NCBI GenBank assembly: GCA_934675625.1 | Contig: CAKURH010000051.1 | Span: 1-27,486, forward strand | DNA: 27,486 bases | Reading direction: 5' to 3' | Source of the DNA: an uncultured Kiritimatiellota bacterium | GTDB taxonomy: Bacteria; Verrucomicrobiota; Kiritimatiellia; RFP12; UBA1067 | Shown here: piece by piece, positions 7,725 through 15,082 of the stretch | How positions within the stretch are numbered: position 1 is the first letter of the stretch | Layout of the letters: each line of letters opens with the position of its first letter | Notes under the pieces: model-generated | Seen by the model: the letters and a program-made list of their open reading frames with translations, nothing else | Database searches by the model: none | Told to the model about the DNA's origin: nothing | Position numbers and translations under genes: made by a program

Positions 7725-8606
7725 ATGAGCTGGACGGTGTGGATTCTGTTGAGCGCGTGCTTTCTCGCGCTGTATGACCTCGCGAAGAAGGCGAGCGTCC
7801 GCGAGAACGCGGTGCTGCCGGTCTTGCTGTGTTCGACGAGCTTCGGGTGCGCGGCGTTTCTCGTCGGCCTCGCCGCGTCGGGGCGGTTCGGCGCGACCGT
7901 CGCGGCGGTGGACGCGCGGGTGCTTGGCCTCGGCCTCGCGAAGTCAGTCGTCGTCTCCGTCTCGTGGATTTTCACCTTCTGCGGCCTGCGGACGCTGCCG
8001 ATCACGGTCGCGACGCCGATTCGGGCCTCCGCCCCCGCGCTCGTCTTTCTTGCGGCGCTGTTCATTTACGGCGAGGTGCCGACCGCCGTGCAGGCGGTGG
8101 GGATGTTCAGCGTCTTTCTCGGCTACTGGGTCTTCTCCTGGGCGGGCCGTCACGAGGGCATCGACTTCCTCCGCAACCGCGCCGTCTGGTGCGCGGTCGC
8201 CGGCATGTGCTTCTCGGCGCTCTCGGCGCTCTTCGACAAGTACGTCTTCCAGGTCGCCCGCGCGCCGGTCGAGGCGACGCAGTTTGTCTTCCAGTGCGGG
8301 CTCATCCCCGTCTATGCCGTGTGCCTCGTGGGGGCGCGGCTCTTCCGGGCGTCGCTTTCGCCGCATCCCTTCGCGTGGCGCTGGACGATTCCGCTCGTCG
8401 GCGTGCTCCTGATGTGCGCGGACTGGCTTTACTTTCAGGGCCTGTCCCTCCCTGATGTCCCAATCTCCGTCTGCTCGCTCATGCGCCGCTTCTCGGTCGC
8501 GATCACGTTCGTTCTGGGCGCGCTCTTCTTCCGCGAGACGAACCTGCGGCGGAAGGGACTTGCGCTCATCCTGATCCTGTCCGGCATCGCGCTCCTCTGT
8601 CGGTAG
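7725..8606 (+). CDS. EamA/DMT-family transporter
   Basis: The 293-residue product is a ten-helix drug/metabolite transporter with two repeated five-helix EamA halves. The region GLRTLPITVATPIRASAPALVF in the first half corresponds to LPDVPISVCSLMRRFSVAITF in the second. It sits in the inner membrane; the substrate cannot be inferred. ATG 7725 is preceded by AAGGAGAGGG. A TATCAT box at about 7677-7682 may be its -10 element, back to back with the minus-strand promoter. The gene stands alone before a long non-coding stretch. Confidence 0.88.
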   Translation: MSWTVWILLSACFLALYDLAKKASVRENAVLPVLLCSTSFGCAAFLVGLAASGRFGATVAAVDARVLGLGLAKSVVVSVSWIFTFCGLRTLPITVATPIRASAPALVFLAALFIYGEVPTAVQAVGMFSVFLGYWVFSWAGRHEGIDFLRNRAVWCAVAGMCFSALSALFDKYVFQVARAPVEATQFVFQCGLIPVYAVCLVGARLFRASLSPHPFAWRWTIPLVGVLLMCADWLYFQGLSLPDVPISVCSLMRRFSVAITFVLGALFFRETNLRRKGLALILILSGIALLCR

Positions 8607-9130
8607 ATTCCTTGTTCGCGTGGCAGTCAGCGCATTTTGACCCGTCGGCCCGACAGCTCGCCCGATCCGTCGCTCCGGGAGTCGCACCTGTCGCCACACG
8701 TCAATCTATCAGACGTGACAAGCCATTCCCCTCGACAGAATGCGTGTCTGCAAGCGAGAACACCGCGGCGACAGGCGATCCCTTCGCTCCTCTCGTGCGA
8801 CTGTCGGCTCCTCCGGGCCACAGGCGACTTACGTCGCCGCTTCGCGAGAATCTGCGATTCCCAGCGTGAAAAAATCTCTGCGAACTCTGCGACTCTGCAC
8901 GACAAACTCCGCTGGATCGGTCGCGCGCGGAGGGGCGGGAAGGGACGCGAGTGAGGAGCGAGAGTTTGCAGGCGTCGGAGAAGTCTTGCCCGTAGCCCGT
9001 GGTTTAGCCGAGGCACGGCAGGCTGAAGTCGGCCAATTGTCTTCGGTGAGAAGCGCAAACCTGAGCGACGAGACCGAGCGAGCAGCTTCCCGCTCGACGC
9101 GCAAGCTGGCGGGCCGATGGGCCACGGATT
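8607..9130. other. non-coding stretch with inverted repeats and a dispersed-repeat copy
   Basis: I find no credible gene here. It contains several inverted repeats: CACGTC 8697-8702 with GACGTG 8712-8717; GGCGAC 8823-8828 with GTCGCC 8833-8838; and GCGGCGAC 8765-8772 with GTCGCCGC 8833-8840. It also contains a roughly 55-60 bp segment (about 8885-8940) similar to 14613-14670. No known RNA family was recognised. Read-through frames look like composition artefacts. Confidence 0.5.
8885..8940 (+). repeat. dispersed CTCTGCGACTCTGC repeat, copy A
   Basis: The segment begins CTCTGCGACTCTGC and aligns with copy B at about 14613-14670 for nearly its whole length, with shared blocks CTCTGCGACTCTGC, a CCG-x-TGG-x-TCGG core and CGCGCGGA. 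A shorter related block in the opposite orientation lies near 25682-25702 (ACGCAAAGAACGCAGAG). Both full copies sit in intergenic DNA after a gene. Confidence 0.6.
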
Positions 9131-9146
9131 TGATATAATAGCGGCC
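9131..9146 (+). promoter_or_regulatory. extended -10 promoter of the DjlA-like gene
   Basis: TGATATAAT (9131-9139) ends seven bases before ATG 9147, so the transcript should be leaderless or nearly so. This favours ATG 9147 over the in-frame ATG at 9117, which lies upstream of the promoter box. Confidence 0.6.
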
Positions 9147-9950
9147 ATGAGTTGGAAAGGCATGGCAATCGGCGGCTGTCTGGGGGGGCTCTTCGGAGGC
9201 CCCCTCGGCGCGCTTCTCGGCGCGGCGTTCGGCCATCAGGTCGAGAAGGAGCTGCGCGGCGGGGACACGGCGTCGCGCCGGGCATCCGCGTCGCATCGAC
9301 CCTACCGTGAGCTTTCCGCCCGTCGGCGGTCGATGATCTTCTGCGCCTCGGCGGCAGCGATGCTCGCGAAGATGGCGAAGGCGGACGGCCGGATCTCGCG
9401 CGACGAGATCGCCGGCGTCGAGCAGGCTTTCGCGCGCCTCGGCTTCACGTCCCTCGCCCGCGACTACGCAATCAACGTCTTCCGCAAGGCGAAGGATGAC
9501 GCGCACACGATCTACCAGTATGCGGACGAGTTCGCCGCCGCCGTCGACTCCGTCGAGGTGCGCGAGCTCTTCTACGAAATCCTCTGGGACATCGCGTGCG
9601 CGGACGGTGCGGTGAGCGAAGCCGAACGCGCGATTCTCCAGCGGATTCCCCGTGCGCTGCGGATTCGCGCGGACTGGTATGCGTTCTTCGCCCAGCAGCG
9701 CCTCGGCGCGGGCAGCCGTCGCGCGGCCGCGCCGCAGGACGACCTGCGGGAGGCGTATGCGATCCTCGGCGCGAAGCCGTCCGATGCGCCGGAGGAGCTG
9801 AAGAAGAAGTATCGCGCGCTCGCGAAGAAGAACCATCCCGACGCCCTGCGCGCGCAAGGCCTGCCCGAAGAGCTGATCGGCAAGGCGACCGAGCGCATGG
9901 GCCGCATCAACGCCGCATGGGCGACGGTGCGCGCCGCGCGCGGCATCTGA
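9147..9950 (+). CDS. DjlA-like co-chaperone (TerB domain plus C-terminal J domain)
   Basis: The 267-residue product starts with a Gly-rich hydrophobic segment (about 8-29) that resembles the DjlA membrane anchor. A TerB-like helical domain follows (about 62-165, with KADGRISRDE and CADGAVSEAE as paired acidic motifs). A J domain closes the protein (about 202-262) with H230-P231-D232. J domains stimulate the ATPase of DnaK. Architecture and length match DjlA. ATG 9147 is chosen because a -10 box lies immediately before it. Confidence 0.88.
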   Translation: MSWKGMAIGGCLGGLFGGPLGALLGAAFGHQVEKELRGGDTASRRASASHRPYRELSARRRSMIFCASAAAMLAKMAKADGRISRDEIAGVEQAFARLGFTSLARDYAINVFRKAKDDAHTIYQYADEFAAAVDSVEVRELFYEILWDIACADGAVSEAERAILQRIPRALRIRADWYAFFAQQRLGAGSRRAAAPQDDLREAYAILGAKPSDAPEELKKKYRALAKKNHPDALRAQGLPEELIGKATERMGRINAAWATVRAARGI

Positions 9951-9973
9951 CCCGCCTAATCCTACCTCTGCGG

Positions 9974-10003
9974 TTGACATTCGGGTGCGCGGTTTGGTAT
10001 ACT
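9974..10003 (+). promoter_or_regulatory. consensus sigma70 promoter of thiM-thiE
   Basis: A perfect TTGACA (9974-9979), an 18-base spacer and TATACT (9998-10003) predict a start near 10010 and a leader of about 90 nt. The leader contains the hairpin TCGCC/GGCGA (about 10028-10042), but I could not find the CTGAGA and ACCTGAT-type blocks of a TPP riboswitch. Confidence 0.75.
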
Positions 10004-10098
10004 CACGCGCGTTTTGATGAAATCGGTCGCCTCAGGGGCGAAAGACAGAGCATGAGAGTCGCAGTCGGCAAAGATTTGTCAGAAAGGGGAAAATCCAG

Positions 10099-10842
10099 AT
10101 GAAATCAGATCCATTCGTCCTGTGCCTCACTAATACGGTGGCGGCAAACTTCACGGCCAACGTGCTGCTCGCGATCGGCGCGAAGCCGGCGATGATCGAG
10201 GAGCCGTCAGAAGCGGCGGAACTGGCGGCGGTGGCGGATGCCGTGCTCGTCAACGTCGGCACGTTGACGCCGGCTCAGGCTGAGGTCATGCGCGCAGCCA
10301 TCGCCGTTCTCGCGGGGCCTGTCCCCACGGGTTCGGCGGGGTCTGTCCCCATGCCTTCGGGGCCTGTCCCCACCGATTCGGCGGGGTCTATCCCCTGGGT
10401 TCTCGACCCGGTGGGGGTTCAGTTCCTGTCCTATCGTCGGCAATTCGTGTTTGAACTTATTCAACGAAAACCGACGCTTATTCGCGGAAATCACGCGGAA
10501 ATTGAGTTTCTGGCGGGGTCTGTCCCCAATCTGAAGGGGTCTGTCCCCATCCTGTCGACGGGTGAAGTGGATTGGATTTGGGGCGGCGACCCTCAGCCGA
10601 TCGAGATTGCGGGCGGTGTCGCGATGCTTCAGCAGGTCACGGCGACGGGCTGTGCGCAAGGTGCCGTCTGCGCGGCACTGCTGGGGCGGGGGCTGTCCCC
10701 CATGGATGCGGCGATTCAGGCGTCTAAGCTGATGAAACGCGCGGGCGAACGCGCTTTCGCGAAGGCCCAGACGCCCGGCTCGTTCCAGATTGCGCTCATC
10801 GATGCGCTTTCGGAACTTGCGCCGTCCTTGCCGTTGGCCTGA
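10099..10842 (+). CDS. thiM: hydroxyethylthiazole kinase, disrupted by in-frame short repeats
   Basis: The 247-residue product matches ThiM, which phosphorylates 4-methyl-5-(2-hydroxyethyl)thiazole for thiamine salvage. Preserved parts are CLTNTVAANFTANVLLAIGA, NVGTLT, PWVLDPVGV, the substrate/phosphate segment RGNHAEIEFLAG, STGEVD, and ATGCAQGAV with the catalytic-type Cys. Between IAVLA and IPWVLDP there are about 20 extra residues (GPVPTGSAGSVP and similar). After LAG a second repeat pair encodes SVPNLKGSVP where the E. coli protein has about 35 residues (GRGVDTTDA through VVVT). Both anomalies are encoded by GGGGYCTGTCCCC repeats. The ATP-side region is therefore shortened and activity is uncertain, although the frame is open. 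Confidence 0.85.
   Translation: MKSDPFVLCLTNTVAANFTANVLLAIGAKPAMIEEPSEAAELAAVADAVLVNVGTLTPAQAEVMRAAIAVLAGPVPTGSAGSVPMPSGPVPTDSAGSIPWVLDPVGVQFLSYRRQFVFELIQRKPTLIRGNHAEIEFLAGSVPNLKGSVPILSTGEVDWIWGGDPQPIEIAGGVAMLQQVTATGCAQGAVCAALLGRGLSPMDAAIQASKLMKRAGERAFAKAQTPGSFQIALIDALSELAPSLPLA
10314..10395 (+). repeat. four tandem GGGGYCTGTCCCC-type elements inside thiM
   Basis: Copies lie at 10314-10326, 10338-10350, 10359-10371 and 10383-10395 (the last reads GGGGTCTATCCCC). Spacings are 24, 21 and 24 bases, all multiples of three, with TTCGGC-like spacers. They encode alternating G-P-V-P and G-S-V-P motifs. Confidence 0.9.
10515..10548 (+). repeat. second pair of GGGGTCTGTCCCC elements inside thiM
   Basis: Copies at 10515-10527 and 10536-10548 are 21 bases apart and in frame. 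They encode GSVPNLKGSVP in place of the expected family sequence. A degenerate relative, GGGGGCTGTCCCCC, lies further on at 10688-10701. Confidence 0.9.
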
Positions 10843-10854
10843 AAGGGGTAGGCG

Positions 10855-11508
10855 ATGATTGACTATCGGCTTTATCTGGTGACGGACGATCCGAGCCGCT
10901 ATGCGGGCGACTGGCTCGAAAACGTGCGCGCGGCGGTTGAGGGCGGCGTCACCTGCGTGCAGTATCGCGACACGGAAAGTCCGCGTGCGGTTCAGTACGA
11001 GCGCATCCGCCGTCTGCAAGATGCGTTGCGTCCGTTCGAGACGCCGCTTGTCGTCAACAACGACGCGGAACTTGCGCAGGCCGTCCGCGCCGAGGGCGTG
11101 CATGTCGGACAGCACGACATGGCACCCGAAGCTGTGCGTGCGCGTGTTGGCCCGTCTTGCGAAATCGGCTTCTCGATGACGTCGCGTGCGGACATTCGCG
11201 CGTTTCTGGCGTCCGCGACGCGCCGGGCGGTCGTGAATTGCCTGGGCATTGGGCCCGTCTTCGACGCGCGCAAGACGAAAGCCGACGCGGCCCCCGCGTT
11301 GGGGGTGGACGGTCTGCGCGTCCTCGTTGAGGCCGTCCGCGCATCAGACGCCGCGACGCTTCCGCTTGTGGCGATTGGCGGCTTGACGTCCGCAAACGCC
11401 GTGTCCGTCCGTGCGGCGGGCGTGGACGGCCTTGCCATCGTCTCTGCATTCTCGAAGTCTCCCAATCCCTTTGAAGCCGCACGCAATCTTTCCGCTCTGT
11501 TGAAATGA
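10855..11508 (+). CDS. thiE: thiamine-phosphate synthase
   Basis: The 217-residue product is a TIM-barrel ThiE that couples HMP-pyrophosphate with thiazole phosphate to make thiamine monophosphate. Typical segments are YLVTDD at the N-terminus, GGVTCVQYRDTE, LVVNNDAELA, GVHVGQHDM, GIGPVF followed by a Lys/Ala-rich phosphate-binding stretch, and AIGGLTSANA. Length is normal. It lies 12 bases after thiM with an AAAGGGG site, so the two form a salvage operon. No thiD or thiC is nearby. Confidence 0.94.
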   Translation: MIDYRLYLVTDDPSRYAGDWLENVRAAVEGGVTCVQYRDTESPRAVQYERIRRLQDALRPFETPLVVNNDAELAQAVRAEGVHVGQHDMAPEAVRARVGPSCEIGFSMTSRADIRAFLASATRRAVVNCLGIGPVFDARKTKADAAPALGVDGLRVLVEAVRASDAATLPLVAIGGLTSANAVSVRAAGVDGLAIVSAFSKSPNPFEAARNLSALLK

Positions 11509-11595
11509 GGATTTCTTGTCAGGTTTTCGCGTCTGAACGCCCTTGCCGTGTGTAGGCTTCGTATCATCTCACATAAGAGGACAAGGAGAGAAAAC

Positions 11596-12024
11596 ATGAA
11601 GAATCTCGTTTTGACAGTTGCTGTCGCTGGCTTGTGCATGGTTGGTTTTGCGGACGCGAAAGCCACCTATCGTGACGCACAGGGGCGCAATATGGGCTCC
11701 GCGTCGACCGACCGCTATGGCAAGACGACCTATCGCGACGCGCAAGGCCGCAAGCACGGGTCGAGTTCGACAGATCGCTACGGCAAGACCACTTTTCGTG
11801 ATGCGCAGGGCCGCAACATGGGCTCCGCGTCGACCGACCGCTACGGCAAGACGACGTATCGTGACGCGCAGGGTCGCATGATGGGGTCTTCGTCCACCGA
11901 CCGTTACGGCAAGACCACATACCGAGACGCGCAAGGCCGGTTGCAGGGCACGTCCTCGACGGATCGCTACGGGAAAACGACCTACCGCGATGCGCAGGGC
12001 CGGCTCCGGGGGAGCAAGAAGTAG
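11596..12024 (+). CDS. secreted tandem-repeat protein (21-residue YRDAQGR units)
   Basis: The 142-residue product has a Sec signal peptide (1-21, MKNLVLTVAVAG through FADA). After it there is almost nothing but repeats: five complete 21-residue units and a partial sixth, each built from T-Y-R-D-A-Q-G-R, two variable residues, G-S/T-x-S-T-D-R-Y-G-K. The variable pair is NM, KH, NM, MM, LQ and LR in order. The 63-bp DNA unit is also strongly conserved from 11659 to the stop. The motif recalls YD/RHS-type beta-strand repeats, but I do not assign a family. An AAGGAGAG site precedes ATG 11596. Confidence 0.8.
   Translation: MKNLVLTVAVAGLCMVGFADAKATYRDAQGRNMGSASTDRYGKTTYRDAQGRKHGSSSTDRYGKTTFRDAQGRNMGSASTDRYGKTTYRDAQGRMMGSSSTDRYGKTTYRDAQGRLQGTSSTDRYGKTTYRDAQGRLRGSKK
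11659..12021 (+). repeat. 63-bp tandem repeat array within the secreted repeat protein
   Basis: Five and a fraction copies of a 63-bp unit run from codon 22 to the stop codon. Synonymous differences are scattered between copies while the frame is kept. Copy number is likely to vary between strains by slippage. Confidence 0.85.
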
Positions 12025-12061
12025 GGGGCGTTGCGCCGAGGCGAAGGTTCGGCGGAAATGG

Positions 12062-12076
12062 TATACTACCGCGACC
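12062..12076 (+). promoter_or_regulatory. -10 element of the GNAT gene with a minimal leader
   Basis: TGGTATACT (12059-12067) is an extended -10 element. It ends nine bases before ATG 12077, giving at most two to four untranslated bases. It supports ATG 12077 over in-frame upstream starts that lie before the promoter. Confidence 0.55.
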
Positions 12077-12655
12077 ATGAACATTCGACCAGTTCAGCAA
12101 GCGGATGCGGCGGCGCTCGCCGCGATTTACCGCCCTTACGTGGAGGAGACGGCGATCACGTTTGAGTACGAGGCGCCGTCCGCCGAGACGTTCGGGCAGC
12201 GGATCGCGGCGATTACGGCGCGGTATCCATATCTCGTGGCCGAGGACGCGGCGGGGCATCCGTGCGGCTACGCCTATGCGTCAGCGTTCAAGGGGCGCGC
12301 GGCTTATGACTGGTCCGTCGAGACGTCGATTTACGTTGCGCGCGGGATGCACGGACGCGGCATCGGCCGTGCGCTCTACGAACAGTTGGAGGCGTGTCTG
12401 CGGCAGCAAAATGTCCGCAACCTCTACGCCTGTCTGGCGGCGCCGCGTCCCGGCAGCGACCATCTCGACGAGTCGAGTCGCCGCTTCCACGAACGCCTCG
12501 GCTATCGGCTCGTCGGCACGTTCAGCCAGTGCGCCTACAAGTTCGGTCAGTGGTACGACATGATCTGGCTGGAGAAGTCCCTCGCGCCGCATGCGGCGAA
12601 CGTTGCGCCTTTTCGTCCTTACGCGGAGATTGCGCGGAAAGTGCCTTTGGGGTAG
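12077..12655 (+). CDS. GNAT-family N-acetyltransferase, phosphinothricin acetyltransferase-like
   Basis: The 192-residue product resembles the Pat/Bar/YwnH branch of GNAT enzymes. MNIRPVQQADAAALAAIY opens the fold, ETAITFEYEAPS is typical of that branch, SIYVARGMHGRGIGRALY is the acetyl-CoA motif A (R-G-x-G-x-G/A type), and the C-terminal part has FHERLGYRLVGTF and KFGQWYDMIWLEK. These enzymes acetylate amino-acid-like amines with acetyl-CoA in the cytoplasm. The natural substrate is unknown and resistance should not be assumed from family alone. Confidence 0.88.
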   Translation: MNIRPVQQADAAALAAIYRPYVEETAITFEYEAPSAETFGQRIAAITARYPYLVAEDAAGHPCGYAYASAFKGRAAYDWSVETSIYVARGMHGRGIGRALYEQLEACLRQQNVRNLYACLAAPRPGSDHLDESSRRFHERLGYRLVGTFSQCAYKFGQWYDMIWLEKSLAPHAANVAPFRPYAEIARKVPLG

Positions 12656-12675
12656 GGGCTACGCGCGGACGTTTT

Positions 12676-12690
12676 TGCTATAATACGAGC
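12676..12690 (+). promoter_or_regulatory. extended -10 promoter giving a leaderless mRNA for the FAD oxidoreductase
   Basis: TTGCTATAAT ends at 12684 and ACGAGC separates it from ATG 12691. The arrangement is nearly identical to that before purN. Confidence 0.65.
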
Positions 12691-14592
12691 ATGAAAAAGA
12701 TGAATGTGCTGGTTGCCGCATGCCTGATGGTGGGTGCGGCGGTTGCGGAGACGTCGGCTTCGCCGCGTGACATCCTCGTCGAGGCGGAGGCGTTCGACGA
12801 GAAGGGCGGCTGGGTCACGGACACGCAGTTCATGGATCAGATGGGCTCGCCGTTTCTGCTCGCGCACGGCCTCGGTCGGCCCGTTGCGGACGCGAAGACT
12901 TCCTTTGACGCGGGCGTGAGCGGTCTTCGCATCGTCTACGTCCGCACACGCAACTGGAACGCGCCGTGGTCGTCGCATCCGGCGGGGCGTTTCCGCGTCT
13001 CCGTCAACGGCGCGGCGCTGCCGACCACGCTCGGCACGGGCGCGGCGGCGTGGACGTGGCGCCGGGCGGGCGAGGCGACGCTGAAGGCGGGCGCGAATGC
13101 GCTCGCGCTCCACGACCTCGCCGGCTTCGAGGGGCGGTGCGACGCGCTCGTTTTCGCGGCGGGCGAACGGACGGAGGCCGAGCTGGACGCCTTTCGCGCG
13201 GCGGAGCAGCGGGCGAAGCCCGTGGTGCGCAGGGACTATGACTTCGTCGTGGTCGGCGGCGGTATCGCCGGCATCTGCGCGGCGGTGACGGCGGCGCGGC
13301 AGGGCCTGAAGACGGCGCTTGTTCACGACCGCCCCGTCCTCGGCGGCAACAACTCGTCCGAAGTGCGCGTCCACCTCGGCGCCTACGCGAACCTGCCGCC
13401 GTATCCGCGCCTTGGCGATGTCCTCGCGGAGATTGCGCCCGCTTCGGGCGGCAACGCCCAGCCGGCGGCCGCCTACGAGGACGCGCGCAAGCTCGCGGTC
13501 GTGAAGGCCGAGAAGAACCTCGCCCTCTTCCTCAACGTGCATGTCAACGGCGTCAAAAAGGCGACGGATGGCGCGATTGCGTCCGTGACCGGCGTCGACA
13601 CGGCGACGGGCGCGCGCACGGTCTTCGCCGCGCCGCTTTTTGCGGACACGACGGGTGACGGGACGGTCGGGTTCCTCGCCGGGGCCGACTGGCGCATGGG
13701 CCGCGAGGGACGCGAGGCGCATGGCGAGCCGTGGGCACCGGAGGCGGGCGACAAGATGACGATGGGCGCGTCCGTCCAGTGGCGCGCGGTGACGAACGCC
13801 GTGGCGACGGCTTTCCCCACCGAGCCGTGGATGCTGCCGTTCGACGAGCGGACGGCGCAGCCCGGACTGCGCGGCGACTGGGACTGGGAGACGGGGCTGC
13901 GGCGCGATCAGATTGCGGAGGGCGAACGCATCCGCGACTACGGGCTTCTCGTCGTCTACTCCAACTGGGCCTATCTCAAGAACGGCTTGGCGAAGAAGTC
14001 CGACTACGCGACGGCGGATCTCGACTGGGTCGCCTACATCGCCGGACGGCGCGAGTCGCGGCGGCTGCTCGGCGACTTCATCCTGACGGAGAACCACCTC
14101 ATGAGCCGCGATGTCCAGCCGGACGGCACGTGCGCGGCGACGTGGACGATCGACCAGCACTTCCCGAAGGAGGCGTCCGTCACGGGCTTCGCGGGCGAGG
14201 CGTTCCAGGCCGACTCGCACAACCACGTGATCTGGCCGTATCCGGTTCCCTATCGCTGTCTCTACTCGCGGAACGTGCCGAACCTCTTCATGGCGGGGCG
14301 CGACATTTCCGTCACGCACGTCGCGCTCGGCACGACGCGCCTCATGCGCACGCACGGCATGATGGGCGAGGTCGTGGGACTGGCGGCGTCCGTCTGCCGC
14401 GCGAACGGCTGCCGTCCGCGCGACGTCTACGCGCGGCATTTCGGTTCTCTCAAGGCGAAAATGGAGAAGGGCGCGGGCGACGGAAAGGTGCATCCGTTGC
14501 AGACGTACAACGTCCAGAAGTCGCTCGACCCCGACATTCGCTCGAAAGTCCGGCAGTTGAGGGATGAGAATCCCACGCGGAACGTGAAATAG
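12691..14592 (+). CDS. secreted FAD-dependent oxidoreductase with an N-terminal beta-sandwich-like domain
   Basis: The 633-residue product has a signal peptide (about 1-20), then about 150 residues resembling carbohydrate-binding or golvesin-like beta-sandwiches (ILVEAEAFDEKGGW, RFRVSVNG, LKAGANALAL). A long FAD_oxidored-type domain follows, with the dinucleotide fold VVGGGIAGICAA (GGGIAG at 189-194), GGNNSSEVRVHLG, FADTTGDGTVGFLAGA and a C-terminal MAGRDISVTHVALGTTRLM. Such proteins are abundant in polysaccharide-degrading PVC and Bacteroidota genomes; the substrate is not established. Export of a flavoprotein without a twin-arginine motif is noteworthy. The start is set by the promoter box. 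Confidence 0.85.
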   Translation: MKKMNVLVAACLMVGAAVAETSASPRDILVEAEAFDEKGGWVTDTQFMDQMGSPFLLAHGLGRPVADAKTSFDAGVSGLRIVYVRTRNWNAPWSSHPAGRFRVSVNGAALPTTLGTGAAAWTWRRAGEATLKAGANALALHDLAGFEGRCDALVFAAGERTEAELDAFRAAEQRAKPVVRRDYDFVVVGGGIAGICAAVTAARQGLKTALVHDRPVLGGNNSSEVRVHLGAYANLPPYPRLGDVLAEIAPASGGNAQPAAAYEDARKLAVVKAEKNLALFLNVHVNGVKKATDGAIASVTGVDTATGARTVFAAPLFADTTGDGTVGFLAGADWRMGREGREAHGEPWAPEAGDKMTMGASVQWRAVTNAVATAFPTEPWMLPFDERTAQPGLRGDWDWETGLRRDQIAEGERIRDYGLLVVYSNWAYLKNGLAKKSDYATADLDWVAYIAGRRESRRLLGDFILTENHLMSRDVQPDGTCAATWTIDQHFPKEASVTGFAGEAFQADSHNHVIWPYPVPYRCLYSRNVPNLFMAGRDISVTHVALGTTRLMRTHGMMGEVVGLAASVCRANGCRPRDVYARHFGSLKAKMEKGAGDGKVHPLQTYNVQKSLDPDIRSKVRQLRDENPTRNVK

Positions 14593-14749
14593 AGCGCGAG
14601 GCAACCTGCGACCTCTGCGACTCTGCGTGAGAAACCCCGATGGGTCGGCCTCGCGCGGATTGGACGCAAGACCTCCTGATGCCACGCGCTTGCGTGCCCT
14701 GCCCATTTGGGTTTGCGTGCACATTCGCCCGCAAACGGGCAAAATATGA
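14593..14749. other. intergenic DNA with a dispersed-repeat copy and short palindromes
   Basis: No gene is seen. Copy B of the CTCTGCGACTCTGC repeat occupies about 14613-14670. Short inverted repeats follow: CCCA/TGGG at 14702-14711 and GCCCG-CAAA-CGGGC at 14727-14740. The GC-rich half of the window ends here. Confidence 0.5.
14613..14670 (+). repeat. dispersed CTCTGCGACTCTGC repeat, copy B
   Basis: It aligns with copy A (about 8885-8940) over nearly its full length. It lies just after the FAD oxidoreductase stop codon. Confidence 0.6.
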
Positions 14750-14755
14750 TATACT
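14750..14755 (+). promoter_or_regulatory. -10 element upstream of the island leader
   Basis: TATACT (in TGATATACT) could start transcription near 14762. A GTG at 14760 opens a 41-codon frame ending at 14885, but its position relative to the -10 box and its composition do not support it as a gene. Confidence 0.4.
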
Positions 14756-14879
14756 ACAAGTGCTTTTGAAGGAAGAGGCGGGCAAACTGCCGACACTGGA
14801 GAAGGCAAGACATAGTTCGGGAAGCGTTTCCAGGCGTCAAGCTACTTCGTGTGAGCCGACGCGGATTCCAACCCCCGGA

Positions 14880-15044
14880 TGCTAAAATCAATTTGCAACT
14901 GCAAAGCGATCGTCCAACGAAATGTAGGAAGTTTCAAGACAGACGACACGATGCAGGGAACGCGAATGCGTTTCCTCTTTTTGTGTTTCTGTCTTAGGCC
15001 ATTCCTACAGCCTCGTTGGAGTCACAAAGAGAGGCTTTCTTTTT
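14880..15044 (+). ncRNA. structured RNA or leader with nested helices and a terminator-like hairpin
   Basis: An extended -10 element TGCTAAAAT (14880-14888) predicts a start near 14895. The following sequence can fold into a long rod of nested perfect helices: TCCAACG 14913-14919 with CGTTGGA 15014-15020; TGTAGGAA 14923-14930 with TTCCTACA 15002-15009; AAGACAGA 14936-14943 with TCTGTCTT 14988-14995; ACAC 14946-14949 with GTGT 14983-14986; and an apical GGAACGC/GCGTTTCC at 14957-14975. It ends with AGCCTC 15009-15014 pairing GAGGCT 15031-15036 followed by TTCTTTTT. The outermost helix uses bases in the terminator loop, so the two could compete, as in a riboswitch or attenuator. A free-standing 6S-like rod is an alternative. 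I recognise no known family. Confidence 0.6.
15009..15044 (+). terminator. intrinsic terminator-like hairpin in the island leader
   Basis: AGCCTC (15009-15014) and GAGGCT (15031-15036) form a six-base stem with a 16-base loop, followed directly by TTCTTTTT. The upstream apical hairpin at 14957-14975 is also followed by TCTTTTT and may act as an additional weak stop. Confidence 0.6.
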
Positions 15045-15082
15045 GTGTCGAATCGCCGCGCGGGCGCGACACGGAAAGGAGA

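Noticed and set aside
10004..10098. Possible TPP riboswitch before thiM
   Set aside because: The leader has a plausible length but lacks the conserved CTGAGA and ACCTGAT-type blocks.
12619..14808. A 729-codon open frame on the minus strand opposite the FAD oxidoreductase
   Set aside because: It is Arg-rich, has no family motifs and mirrors the GC-rich codon pattern of the real plus-strand gene.
14760..14885. A 41-codon GTG-started frame downstream of TATACT
   Set aside because: It starts too close to the -10 box, has no ribosome-binding site and mixed codon use; a non-coding leader is more likely.
14880..15044. tmRNA, RNase P RNA or SRP RNA
   Set aside because: No tRNA-like end, no RNase P core blocks and no GGAAGGAAGCAGCC-type SRP motif could be found.
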